Of a DNA stretch of 29,536 bases, positions 9,563 through 16,044 are shown piece by piece (within the stretch, counting starts at the first letter, position 1; every line of letters begins with the position of its first letter). This DNA is from Sphingomonadaceae bacterium (lineage in GTDB: Bacteria > Pseudomonadota > Alphaproteobacteria > Sphingomonadales > Sphingomonadaceae). The stretch is taken from assembly GCA_947442095.1 (NCBI GenBank), contig CANEVG010000005.1, forward strand, positions 1 to 29,536, written 5' to 3'. Below the pieces are notes generated by a model, which did no database searches, was not told where the DNA came from, and worked only from the letters and a program-made list of their open reading frames with translations. A program made the position numbers and the translations under genes.

Positions 9563-9832
9563 ATGCCCAAGCGTATTCTGATCGGGACGATCGTCTCTGA
9601 CAAAACCGACAAGACCGTGGTTGTCAAGGTCGAGCGGAAGGTGAAGCACCCACTCTACGGGAAGATCATCCGCCGCTCGAAGAAGTACCACGCGCACGAT
9701 GAGACAAATTCGTTCTCCACGGGTGAAACGGTCCGCATCGAAGAGACAGCGCCGATTTCGAAGCTTAAGACCTGGAAGGTTATCGACCGCGTGCAGGCCG
9801 GCAAGGCCGCTGCAGTCGAAGCCGACGTCTGA
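9563..9832 (+). CDS. rpsQ: 30S ribosomal protein S17
   Basis: S17 is an OB-fold protein that binds early to the 5' domain of 16S rRNA. The 89-residue product starts MPKRILIGTIVSDKTDKTVVVKVERKVKHPLYGKI and contains GETVRIEETAPISKLKTWKVI, matching the family from end to end. AAGGAA lies 7 nt before the ATG at 9563. It is 10 nt downstream of rpmC. A 7-bp stem-loop follows before rplN. Confidence 0.97.
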   Translation: MPKRILIGTIVSDKTDKTVVVKVERKVKHPLYGKIIRRSKKYHAHDETNSFSTGETVRIEETAPISKLKTWKVIDRVQAGKAAAVEADV

Positions 9833-9851
9833 GCCTAAACATTTTTGGAAC

Positions 9852-9870
9852 TGCCGGACTTGTTCCGGCA
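9852..9870 (+). promoter_or_regulatory. Stem-loop between rpsQ and rplN
   Basis: TGCCGGA (9852-9858) and TCCGGCA (9864-9870) form a perfect 7-bp stem with a CTTGT loop. There is no downstream T-run; a T-run lies upstream instead (9842-9846). It sits at the classical S10/spc operon border. It may mark an old operon junction or an mRNA processing site, or be a weak terminator acting on minus-strand transcription. Confidence 0.4.
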
Positions 9871-9894
9871 AGCCAGTGAGAAGGAACCGGATCA

Positions 9895-10263
9895 ATGATC
9901 CAGATGCAGTCCAATCTCGAAGTCGCTGACAATAGCGGCGCCAAGCGCGTCCAGTGCATCAAGGTGCTGGGCGGGTCGAAGCGCCGGTTTGCGGGCGTTG
10001 GCGACGTGATCGTCGTGTCGATCAAGGAAGCGCAGCCGCGTGCCCGCGTCAAGAAGGGCGATGTTCACCGCGCAGTGATCGTGCGCACCCGGAAGGATGT
10101 GCGCCGCGCCGATGGCAGCGTGATCCGCTTCGACACCAATGCCGCCGTGCTCGTCGGTAAGAACGAAGAGCCGATCGGCACGCGTATTTTTGGCCCCGTG
10201 GTCCGCGAACTGCGTGCGCGCGGCTTCATGAAGATCATCAGCCTTGCGCCGGAGGTGCTGTGA
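9895..10263 (+). CDS. rplN: 50S ribosomal protein L14
   Basis: L14 forms part of intersubunit bridges on the 50S subunit and is the target of the silencing factor RsfS. The 122-residue product begins MIQMQSNLEVADNSGAKRVQCIKVLGGSKRRFAGVGDVIVVSIKEA and ends ELRARGFMKIISLAPEVL, both invariant family stretches. AAGGAACC lies upstream of the ATG at 9895. It is the classical first gene of the spc operon and is followed directly by rplX, whose ATG shares one base with its stop. Confidence 0.98.
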   Translation: MIQMQSNLEVADNSGAKRVQCIKVLGGSKRRFAGVGDVIVVSIKEAQPRARVKKGDVHRAVIVRTRKDVRRADGSVIRFDTNAAVLVGKNEEPIGTRIFGPVVRELRARGFMKIISLAPEVL

Positions 10264-10580
10264 TGGGTGCTGCCAAGATCAAGAAGGGCGATTCTGTCGT
10301 CGTCCGTTCGGGCAAGGACAAGGGGCGCACCGGCACGGTGCTGCAGGTAATGCCAAAGGATGACAAGGTCGTTGTCGCCGGTGTGAACATCGCCGCGCGG
10401 CACCGCAAGCCCACGCAGGAGAACCCGCAGGGCGGCATCGACCGCCGCGAGGCTCCGATGCACATCTCTAAGGTTGGCCTTGCAGGCAAGGACGGCAAGC
10501 CCACGCGCGTGCGGTTCGAGACGATTGACGGAAAGAAGGTCCGTGTGGCCGTCAAATCCGGGGAGACCATCGATGTCTGA
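10263..10580 (+). CDS. rplX: 50S ribosomal protein L24
   Basis: L24 is an assembly initiator of the 50S subunit and lies by the tunnel exit. The 105-residue product starts MGAAKIKKGDSVVVRSGKDKGRTGTVLQV, a KOW motif, and contains the NIAARHRKPTQENPQGGIDRREAPMHISKVGL segment typical of the family. ATG 10263 was chosen over GTG 10260 because GGAGG (10251-10255) is 7 nt away and because homologues begin at this methionine. Its 3' end overlaps rplE by 8 nt (ATGTCTGA). Confidence 0.97.
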   Translation: MGAAKIKKGDSVVVRSGKDKGRTGTVLQVMPKDDKVVVAGVNIAARHRKPTQENPQGGIDRREAPMHISKVGLAGKDGKPTRVRFETIDGKKVRVAVKSGETIDV

Positions 10581-11160
10581 CACAGCAACTTACGTCCCGC
10601 GGATGAAGTCGAAGTTCGACACTGAGATCGCAGCGGCGATGCAGGCGAAGTTCGGCTATGGTAATCACATGGAGATCCCGCGCATCACCAAGATCACTCT
10701 CAACATGGGCGTGGGCGAGGCAAGCCAGGACAAGAAGAAGGTCACCACCGCCGCTGCCGAGATGGAACTCATCGCGGGCCAGAAGCCGGTGATCACCAAG
10801 GCGAAGAAGTCGATCGCGCAGTTCAAGCTGCGTGAGGGCATGCCGATCGGCTGCAAGGTCACCCTGCGCCGTGAGCGGATGTATGAATTCCTCGACCGCC
10901 TGATCACGATTGCCATGCCCCGTATCCGCGACTTTCGCGGCCTCAACCCGAAGTCGTTTGACGGGCGCGGCAACTATGCGATGGGTCTTAAAGAGCAGAT
11001 CATCTTCCCGGAGATCAGCTACGACCAGATTGAGAAGGTCCGCGGCATGGACATCATCGTGACCACCACCGCCAAGACCGATGACGAAGCACGCGAGCTG
11101 CTCCGTCTGTTCGGTTTTCCGTTCCCGCGCGAAGCTGCTGAAGAGCAGCAGGCCGCGTAA
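10573..11160 (+). CDS. rplE: 50S ribosomal protein L5
   Basis: L5 binds 5S rRNA with L18 and L25-type proteins and contacts the P-site tRNA and S13. The product is 195 residues, somewhat longer than the about 179 of E. coli, with a short N-terminal addition and a Glu/Ala-rich C-terminus (AAEEQQAA). Core motifs include RITKITLNMGVGEASQDKK, GQKPVITKAKKSIAQFKLREGMPIGCKVTLR and IRDFRGLNPKSFDGRGNYAMGLKEQIIFPEI. The ATG at 10573 overlaps the end of rplX by 8 nt. A hairpin lies in the 71-nt gap before rpsN. Confidence 0.97.
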   Translation: MSDTATYVPRMKSKFDTEIAAAMQAKFGYGNHMEIPRITKITLNMGVGEASQDKKKVTTAAAEMELIAGQKPVITKAKKSIAQFKLREGMPIGCKVTLRRERMYEFLDRLITIAMPRIRDFRGLNPKSFDGRGNYAMGLKEQIIFPEISYDQIEKVRGMDIIVTTTAKTDDEARELLRLFGFPFPREAAEEQQAA

Positions 11161-11231
11161 GGTTCCCCGGGCTGGAGCTGCCGGCATGATCCGGCGGTTC
11201 GCCCCCTGTTAGAAGAAGAGAGCTTAAGTCC

Positions 11232-11537
11232 ATGGCGAAACTGAGTTCCATCAACAAGAATGAGCGTCGCAAGAAGCTCGTTGTAAAGTACGCGGCGAAG
11301 TATGCCGCGCTCAAGGCCGTCGCGGCCGACGAGAAGCTTGATGACGGTGAGCGCCTTATCGCGCGCCTCAAGATGGCAGAACTGCCGCGCAATGCGAACC
11401 CGACCCGGGTGCGCAACCGCTGCAACACGACTGGCCGCCCGCGGGGATATTACCGCAAGTTTGGCCTGTGCCGCATCGAACTGCGCGATCTCGCCAACAA
11501 GGGGATGATCCCCGGCGTGACCAAGTCGAGCTGGTAA
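11232..11537 (+). CDS. rpsN: 30S ribosomal protein S14
   Basis: S14 is in the 30S head near S3, S10 and S19. The 101-residue product is the zinc-independent (C-minus) long form usual in proteobacteria: MAKLSSINKNERRKKLV at the start, RNRCNTTGRPRGYYRKFGLCRIELRDLANKG near the end, and a KSSW C-terminus. It has no CxxC pair. The upstream gap (11161-11231) contains a small GCCGG/CCGGC hairpin near 11181-11196 and a purine-rich GAAGAAGAGAG ribosome-binding region. Confidence 0.97.
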   Translation: MAKLSSINKNERRKKLVVKYAAKYAALKAVAADEKLDDGERLIARLKMAELPRNANPTRVRNRCNTTGRPRGYYRKFGLCRIELRDLANKGMIPGVTKSSW

Positions 11538-11547
11538 GGACCCTGAG

Positions 11548-11943
11548 ATGGCATTGACCGATCCCCTGGGTGATATGCTCACCCGCATCCGCAACGGCCA
11601 GCAGGCCAAGAAGGACTCGGTGGTTTCCCCCGCGTCGAAACTTCGCCTGCATGTGCTCGAAGTTCTCCAGCGCGAAGGTTACATCCGCGGCTTCAGCGAG
11701 GACGCCACCGGCGCCCACCCGCAGCTGCGCATCGAGCTGAAGTATTTCGAAGGCCAGCCCGCCATCAAGCACGTCGCCCGGGTCTCAAAGCCCGGTCGCC
11801 GCGTCTATTCGGGTTCCAAGGAACTGCCGGTCGTGCGCAACGGTCTTGGCATAACCATCGTCTCGACGCCCAAGGGCGTGCTCTCGGATGCCGAAGCACG
11901 CGCGGCCAACGTCGGCGGCGAAGTCCTCGCGGAGGTGTTCTGA
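11548..11943 (+). CDS. rpsH: 30S ribosomal protein S8
   Basis: S8 binds helix 21 of 16S rRNA early in assembly; in E. coli it is the translational repressor of the spc operon by binding near the rplE start. The 131-residue product begins MALTDPLGDMLTRIRNGQ and ends with the family signature KELPVVRNGLGITIVSTPKGVLSDAEARAANVGGEVLAEVF. The ATG at 11548 follows AAGGACC with suitable spacing. Its TGA overlaps the rplF ATG by one base. I could not confidently recognise an S8 target-like structure upstream of rplE by eye. Confidence 0.98.
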   Translation: MALTDPLGDMLTRIRNGQQAKKDSVVSPASKLRLHVLEVLQREGYIRGFSEDATGAHPQLRIELKYFEGQPAIKHVARVSKPGRRVYSGSKELPVVRNGLGITIVSTPKGVLSDAEARAANVGGEVLAEVF

Positions 11944-12476
11944 TGAGCCGCATCGGCAAGAAGCCGGTGACGATCCCCAGCGGCGTCACCGCGGATATCG
12001 CGAACGGCGTGATCACCGTGAAGGGCCCCAAGGGCACGCTCACACTGACCATGCGCGAAGAAATCAGCTACACGATGGACGGCAGTGCCATCCTCGTAAA
12101 GCCGGCCAACGATACCAAAGCCGCCCGGGCGTTCTGGGGCATGCAGCGCACGCTCGTGGATAACCTGGTGACCGGCGTTACCGAAGGGTACACCAAGACC
12201 CTCAACATCACGGGCGTCGGCTATCGTGCCGCGGCTCAGGGCAAGAACCTGAAGTTGCAGCTTGGCTATAGCCATGATGTCGACTTCGCTATCCCCGATG
12301 GTATCGACATCAAGACCCCGGACAACACCACGGTGCTCATCTCCGGGATCGACAAGCAGAAAGTCGGCCAGGTGGCCGCTGAGATTCGCCGCTGGCGCAA
12401 GCCCGAGCCTTACAAGGGCAAGGGTATCAAGTACGCCGGCGAGTTCATCTTCCGCAAGGAAGGGAAGAAGAAGTAA
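11943..12476 (+). CDS. rplF: 50S ribosomal protein L6
   Basis: L6 lies at the base of the L7/L12 stalk near the factor-binding site. The 177-residue product is of standard length with two repeated RNA-recognition-like halves. It starts MSRIGKKPVTIPSGVTADI. The C-terminal signature ISGIDKQKVGQVAAEIRRWRKPEPYKGKGIKYAGE is intact, ending KEGKKK. The start shares a base with the rpsH stop and the stop shares a base with the rplR start (TAATG), so the three genes are likely coupled. Confidence 0.98.
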   Translation: MSRIGKKPVTIPSGVTADIANGVITVKGPKGTLTLTMREEISYTMDGSAILVKPANDTKAARAFWGMQRTLVDNLVTGVTEGYTKTLNITGVGYRAAAQGKNLKLQLGYSHDVDFAIPDGIDIKTPDNTTVLISGIDKQKVGQVAAEIRRWRKPEPYKGKGIKYAGEFIFRKEGKKK

Positions 12477-12820
12477 TGCCCAAGCTCTCGCTCTTCGATC
12501 GCCGCCGCCAGCGCGTCCGTACTGCGCTCAAGGCTCGTTCCGGTGGACGTCCGCGCCTTTCGGTGCACCGCTCCGGCCGCCACATCTACGCCCAGATCAT
12601 TGACGACGCCGCCGGCAAGACGCTGGCTGCTGCCTCGACGCTGGTCAAGGGCCAGATCGGCGCCAATGTCGATGCCGCTGCGCAGGTAGGCAAGGATATT
12701 GCTGAACGCGCCAAGGCCGCCGGCATCACCACTGTCGTGTTCGATCGCGGCGGCTTCCTGTTCCACGGCCGCGTCAAGGCGCTCGCCGATGCTGCCCGCG
12801 CAAACGGGCTGGAGTTCTAA
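12476..12820 (+). CDS. rplR: 50S ribosomal protein L18
   Basis: L18 delivers 5S rRNA to the 50S central protuberance. The 114-residue product begins MPKLSLFDRRRQRVRTALKARSGGRPRLSVHRSGRHIYAQIID and ends TTVVFDRGGFLFHGRVKALADAARANGLEF, the conserved C-terminus of the family. It starts at the ATG overlapping the rplF stop. rpsE follows after 3 nt. Confidence 0.98.
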   Translation: MPKLSLFDRRRQRVRTALKARSGGRPRLSVHRSGRHIYAQIIDDAAGKTLAAASTLVKGQIGANVDAAAQVGKDIAERAKAAGITTVVFDRGGFLFHGRVKALADAARANGLEF

Positions 12821-12823
12821 ACG

Positions 12824-13564
12824 ATGGCTGATGATATCACCCTGGACGGTGCACCCGTGACTGACGCTGCTGCCCCTGACGCCCCGCGCGAGGGTCGTGG
12901 AGCGCCGCGTGGCGATCGTGGCCGTGGGCGCGGCGGCAATGACCGCGGAGGCCCTGGCGGCGAGCGTGGTGGCCGTGGCCGCCGTGATGACCGTGGTGGC
13001 CGTGGTGGCCGCGATGAGGACGGCGGCGAAGAGCTGATCGAAAAGCTGGTTCATATCAACCGTGTCTCCAAAACGGTGAAGGGCGGAAAGCGCTTTGGTT
13101 TTGCCGCGCTCGTCGTGGTTGGCGATGGCAAGGGCCGCGTCGGCTTCGGCCATGGTAAGGCCCGCGAAGTGCCGGAAGCGATCACCAAGGCGACCGCTTC
13201 GGCGAAGAAGACCATGGTGCGCATTCCGCTCAAGGAAGGCCGCACGCTGCACCATGACGGCAAGGGCCGGTTCGGTGCGGGCAAGGTGAACCTGCGTTCG
13301 GCCCCGGCCGGTACCGGTATCATCGCCGGTGGCCCGATGCGCGCAGTGTTCGAAAGCCTCGGCGTTGCCGACGTGGTGACCAAGTCGGTCGGTTCGTCCA
13401 ACCCCTACAACATGATCCGCGCGACGTTCGACGCTCTCACCGAGCAGACTTCGCCGAAGTCGGTCGCGCAGCGCCGTGGCAAGAAGATTGCCGACCTGCT
13501 CGGCCGCGGCGGTGCGGTCACTGCGGTGGAGGCTGATGCCGCCGCCGAAGCCATCGTGGAGTAA
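12824..13564 (+). CDS. rpsE: 30S ribosomal protein S5 with long Arg/Gly-rich N-terminal extension
   Basis: S5 lines the mRNA entry channel and affects decoding fidelity; spectinomycin-resistance mutations map to it. The product is 246 residues, against about 166 in E. coli. The conserved fold begins near EELIEKLVHINRVSKTVKGGKRFGF (69-93) and includes VGDGKGRVGFGHGKAREVPEAI and PAGTGIIAGGPMRAVFE. The additional N-terminus (1-68) is acidic and Ala-rich at first, then strongly RG-rich (22-64, many RG, RGG and DRG units). The C-terminus also has an Ala/Glu tail. The ATG at 12824 follows rplR by 3 nt with no strong ribosome binding site, so coupling to rplR is likely. The extension keeps one open frame and lies within a tightly packed operon, so it is probably translated. 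Confidence 0.96.
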   Translation: MADDITLDGAPVTDAAAPDAPREGRGAPRGDRGRGRGGNDRGGPGGERGGRGRRDDRGGRGGRDEDGGEELIEKLVHINRVSKTVKGGKRFGFAALVVVGDGKGRVGFGHGKAREVPEAITKATASAKKTMVRIPLKEGRTLHHDGKGRFGAGKVNLRSAPAGTGIIAGGPMRAVFESLGVADVVTKSVGSSNPYNMIRATFDALTEQTSPKSVAQRRGKKIADLLGRGGAVTAVEADAAAEAIVE

Positions 13565-13569
13565 GAACC

Positions 13570-13746
13570 ATGGCCACCATCAAGATCAAACAGATCGGCT
13601 CGCCCATCCGCCGTCCGGAGCACCAGAAGAGGATCCTTGTCGGTCTTGGCCTTGGCAAGATGCACCGCGTTGTCGAGCTGGAGGACACCGCAGAGGTCCG
13701 CGGCGCCATCGCCAAGCTTCCGCACATGGTGGAAGTGGTCGGCTAA
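13570..13746 (+). CDS. rpmD: 50S ribosomal protein L30
   Basis: L30 is a small, non-essential-in-some-species component of the 50S subunit. The 58-residue product MATIKIKQIGSPIRRPEHQK... continues ILVGLGLGKMHRVVELEDTAEVRGAIAKLPHMVEVVG; this is the complete family length with the IGSPIRR and LGLGKMHR signatures. It lies 5 nt after rpsE. In most bacteria rplO follows directly; here a strong terminator lies 25 nt downstream and rplO is 6.5 kb away. Confidence 0.97.
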   Translation: MATIKIKQIGSPIRRPEHQKRILVGLGLGKMHRVVELEDTAEVRGAIAKLPHMVEVVG

Positions 13747-13771
13747 GGCGCACTACTCCGGCAGAATTTGA

Positions 13772-13802
13772 AGGGCTTCGGCAGCAATGCCGGGGCCCTT
13801 TT
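13772..13802 (+). terminator. Intrinsic terminator after rpmD
   Basis: A 12-bp stem (13772-13783 with 13788-13799, two G-U pairs) is capped by a GCAA tetraloop of the GNRA type and followed immediately by TTTT. It is the cleanest rho-independent terminator in the window and lies 25 nt after rpmD. It implies that S10-spc transcription ends here and that rplO is in a separate unit. Confidence 0.85.
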
Positions 13803-14000
13803 CGCGTCTGGTTCTCCCGGTCGACCGCAGTGTGCGCCAGTCCCTCACCGGACAGAGGTATTCGTGTCCCGCGCGGTGGGGGCGCAGCGTACCTTGCAGA
13901 CACGTCTGCCGGGCACTGCGCCCCCGTTATGGCATCCTAGGCAGTTCGTGTTAACGAACCGGCGATTGCAGCCCACACCTGCGATGCAGTCTGCATTGGG

Positions 14001-14189
14001 TCAGCGGGATGGGCGCGCAAACGCGCCCAACGGATAGCAGTTGCCGTAACCACCCAGGCCCGCGGCAACCCTCATGAGCAATGGCCAATCCGCCGTTTCG
14101 CCGTTTAAAACTAGGTGAACATGATCCGGAATGCATTGGAGATGAAGCCCTAGAGGTGACCGCAAAAGTCCTTTGGGCGTAGGCCTCAT
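14001..14189 (-). pseudogene. Possible remnant of an IS200-like/REP-associated transposase
   Basis: The minus-strand frame reads GLHLQCIPDHVHLVLNGE, followed by WPLLMRVAAGLGGYGNCY. The PDHVHLVL stretch resembles the HxH (HUH) catalytic motif of Y1-type transposases, which usually reads MPNHVHLL, followed by an LMR..AG..Y.N region. The reading frame is only 62 codons, has no N-terminal domain or downstream tyrosine region and stops soon after. A degraded fragment is therefore the most that can be claimed. The adjacent palindrome at 14010-14029 would fit the REP-like elements that such enzymes mobilise. Chance similarity is possible. Confidence 0.35.
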
Positions 14190-14200
14190 GAAATAAACTC

Positions 14201-14230
14201 TTGCTGATACACTAGAGATCTAGAGATAAT
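14201..14230 (+). promoter_or_regulatory. Candidate sigma-70 promoter of the LuxR-type gene
   Basis: TTGCTG (14201-14206) and GATAAT (14225-14230) are separated by 18 nt in an AT-rich stretch. The spacer includes the tandem CTAGAGAT repeat, which could be a binding site. It would give a leader of about 160 nt before the LuxR-type gene. Assignment is by eye. Confidence 0.4.
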
Positions 14231-14363
14231 TTCGTGGTAAATAGTGATTTTTGAGAAAGGCATATTGATAGGGAAAAATACCGCCCCATATTGAACTGAT
14301 TATTCGTACGATTTTATCCAGAGTTACGAGGCCAGTCTGGCAGAATACGTATTGGCTAGAGCC

Positions 14364-14380
14364 CTGATCGGCGTGATCAG
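14364..14380. promoter_or_regulatory. Dyad just upstream of LuxR-type gene
   Basis: CTGATC (14364-14369) and GATCAG (14375-14380) form a perfect inverted repeat with a GGCGT spacer, ending 18 nt before the preferred start codon. LuxR-family dimers usually bind imperfect dyads of about 18-20 bp. Autoregulation is therefore possible, as is a small RNA hairpin covering the translation start region. Confidence 0.3.
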
Positions 14381-14398
14381 CGTTGGATGAAGGCGGTC

Positions 14399-14836
14399 AT
14401 GGTTCAAGATGGAGTGCGTGCCAATTTGACACGGCCGCTGACGCGGCGACAGCACGAATGTGTCGAATTGGTGACGGAAGGACTTAGTTCTAAGGAAATC
14501 GCCCGCAAGCTGGGGATCGCGCCGTCAACAGTCGATAACCATATTGCCCAGGTCATGCACCAGCTCGGAATTCCTAATCGGGCCGCTTTGAGGAAGTATA
14601 ATCTGGTTGGTCGTACTTTGGCCATTGTCGAAGATGCGCCGGTGGTTGAGCCAAAAACAGATGGAGATAAGGAAAAGATCAAGGGTAATCCGATAAGAAA
14701 TTTCCCATCATGGGAGAATATCATCAGATTACGAAACAGTATTTTGATTTTTTCCGGTATTTCGTATGTCGGTTTGGCATTCTTAATCATTTTTTCGACA
14801 CTGATCACCGCGTATGTGATCAATCTGCGTGCCTGA
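14399..14836 (+). CDS. LuxR-type HTH protein with C-terminal transmembrane segment
   Basis: The product (145 residues) has a GerE/LuxR-type helix-turn-helix domain at about 14-66: LTRRQHECVELVTEGLSSKE, then IARKLGIAPSTVDNHIAQVMHQLGIPNRAALRKY. This is followed by a charged linker and one strong hydrophobic segment at about 114-142 (ILIFSGISYVGLAFLIIFSTLITAYVI). There is no receiver or autoinducer-binding domain. The sequence therefore suggests a DNA-binding domain tethered to the inner membrane, cytoplasmic side N-terminal. The ATG at 14399 is preferred because AAGG (14390-14393) is 5 nt upstream; ATG 14387 is also possible and adds four residues. The gene and its upstream region are much more AT-rich than the ribosomal genes, which suggests separate acquisition. 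Targets are unknown. Confidence 0.85.
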   Translation: MVQDGVRANLTRPLTRRQHECVELVTEGLSSKEIARKLGIAPSTVDNHIAQVMHQLGIPNRAALRKYNLVGRTLAIVEDAPVVEPKTDGDKEKIKGNPIRNFPSWENIIRLRNSILIFSGISYVGLAFLIIFSTLITAYVINLRA

Positions 14837-15018
14837 GAGCCCCGACCTGCACGCAGCGACCGGAACGTAGCAGCCCGAATATTGGAGGCCGGATGCAGAG
14901 CAAGCGGGGCCGTGCTCTGTGAGACCTCGGAGCGGCGTTCATTCTGGTATATCTAATTACGCAGATGTTCGGGGCCGTGTGATAGCCACCCGATGCCTTA
15001 AGAAGGGGCTCGCTGCGC

Positions 15019-16017
15019 ATGAGTGAGGCACGAACAGGGTTTGATATCGGCCGCGGGCCGGGACGGGAGCCAGATCGTGCGGGTTCTGGGAACGCTTCGG
15101 CGCTGTTGCCGGTCTCGGTTTTTGCCGATCGCAGCTATGTCCGCGCCGAGATGGCCGAAGATGTTGCGGCCACAGGTTGCCGCCTTGCTCAGGTTGGCGG
15201 GCTGGACTTGCTGTTTCTGGCCGATCACAGCGATGTGCTGCTGGTCGATTGCCCGATGGATGAGGATGCATGGCGGATCGATCTGGCCCGGCTTGCCATT
15301 CGGGCCGCAGCGCGCCGCGCGCCGCTGGTTGTGTCGACCAGCATGGCGGCACTTGACAGCGTGTTTGCCAGCCTCTCCGGCAGCGATGCGCAGATCCTCG
15401 TCATGCCCAGCCGTGCAGAGCGCATGATCGCGCTGGCACGGGCGCTGCCCCAAGCGGGTAACCGCGTGCGCGAATTGTCCGATGAGGACCGTCTCGTCCT
15501 GTTCCGGCTGACCGAGCAAGTCGGGCAGATCGCACAGAAGCTTGAGCAGCTTTCCGCTGGTCCGGGGCCTGCGGGGAGAGAGGCGGTCGCCTTTCCATTT
15601 GACGAGGCCCGGGAACCGCTGCGCAGCGATGATGCCACCGATCGGCTCGCGCGCACCGTGCGGCCTTCGCTGCCTGACCCGCGGCTCGTTCGCCGGATCA
15701 TCCGCCAGCGCCAGCTTCGTACGCGCTTCTTTGAAGCGGAGCTCTTTGCCGATCCTGCGTGGGACATGTTGCTCGATCTCACCGCCGCGCGCGCAGAGCA
15801 TGTGCGCGTTTCGATCACCTCGCTGTGCATCGCATCGGGCGTCCCGCCTACCACGGCGCTGCGCTGGATCAGCCAGATGACCGATGCCGGCTTGCTCCAG
15901 CGCGCCGAAGACCAGGCTGATCGCCGCCGTGCTTTCCTGATGCTGACCGACAAGGCCGCCGATGCCATCGCCCGCTACTTTGCCGAACTAGGGCCGCTTG
16001 CCGCCACGCTGATTTGA
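15019..16017 (+). CDS. Receiver-like domain fused to MarR-type winged helix
   Basis: The 332-residue product has two parts. Residues about 32-140 look like a degenerate response-regulator receiver: a strand with VLLVDCP (Asp77) where a phospho-acceptor would sit, PLVVSTS for the Thr/Ser strand, and QILVMPSRAERMIALARA in place of the usual Lys-Pro motif. Residues about 245-320 form a MarR-like winged helix: VSITSLCIASGVPPTTALRW, then ISQMTDAGLLQRAEDQADRRRAFLMLTDKAADAI, with a DxRR wing. A Leu/Gln-rich helix near 155-180 may be a coiled-coil dimerisation segment. The ATG at 15019 follows AGAAGGGG (15001-15008). It is convergent with the DUF4139 gene, with 27 nt between stops. It is probably a soluble transcription regulator; ligand and targets cannot be inferred. 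Confidence 0.8.
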   Translation: MSEARTGFDIGRGPGREPDRAGSGNASALLPVSVFADRSYVRAEMAEDVAATGCRLAQVGGLDLLFLADHSDVLLVDCPMDEDAWRIDLARLAIRAAARRAPLVVSTSMAALDSVFASLSGSDAQILVMPSRAERMIALARALPQAGNRVRELSDEDRLVLFRLTEQVGQIAQKLEQLSAGPGPAGREAVAFPFDEAREPLRSDDATDRLARTVRPSLPDPRLVRRIIRQRQLRTRFFEAELFADPAWDMLLDLTAARAEHVRVSITSLCIASGVPPTTALRWISQMTDAGLLQRAEDQADRRRAFLMLTDKAADAIARYFAELGPLAATLI

Positions 16018-16044
16018 CTTCCTGACGACCCGTGACTGCCGCTA

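Larger units (their letters stand above)
13803..14386. other. Gene-poor region between rpmD terminator and LuxR-type gene
   Basis: No intact gene is seen in these 584 bases. The first part is GC-rich and contains two small palindromes: GTTCGT/ACGAAC (13944-13949 with 13954-13959) and TGGGCGCG/CGCGCCCA (14010-14017 with 14022-14029, loop CAAA). A possible transposase remnant lies on the minus strand at 14001-14189. From about 14190 the sequence becomes AT-rich and holds a tandem 8-bp repeat CTAGAGAT (14212-14219 and 14220-14227), a promoter-like pair and a dyad (14364-14380). Confidence 0.6.

Noticed and set aside
14837..15018. Repeat of CGGGGCCGTG in the gap between the two regulators
   Set aside because: Two 10-base copies in GC-rich DNA without symmetry or placement by a promoter; too weak to call a site.
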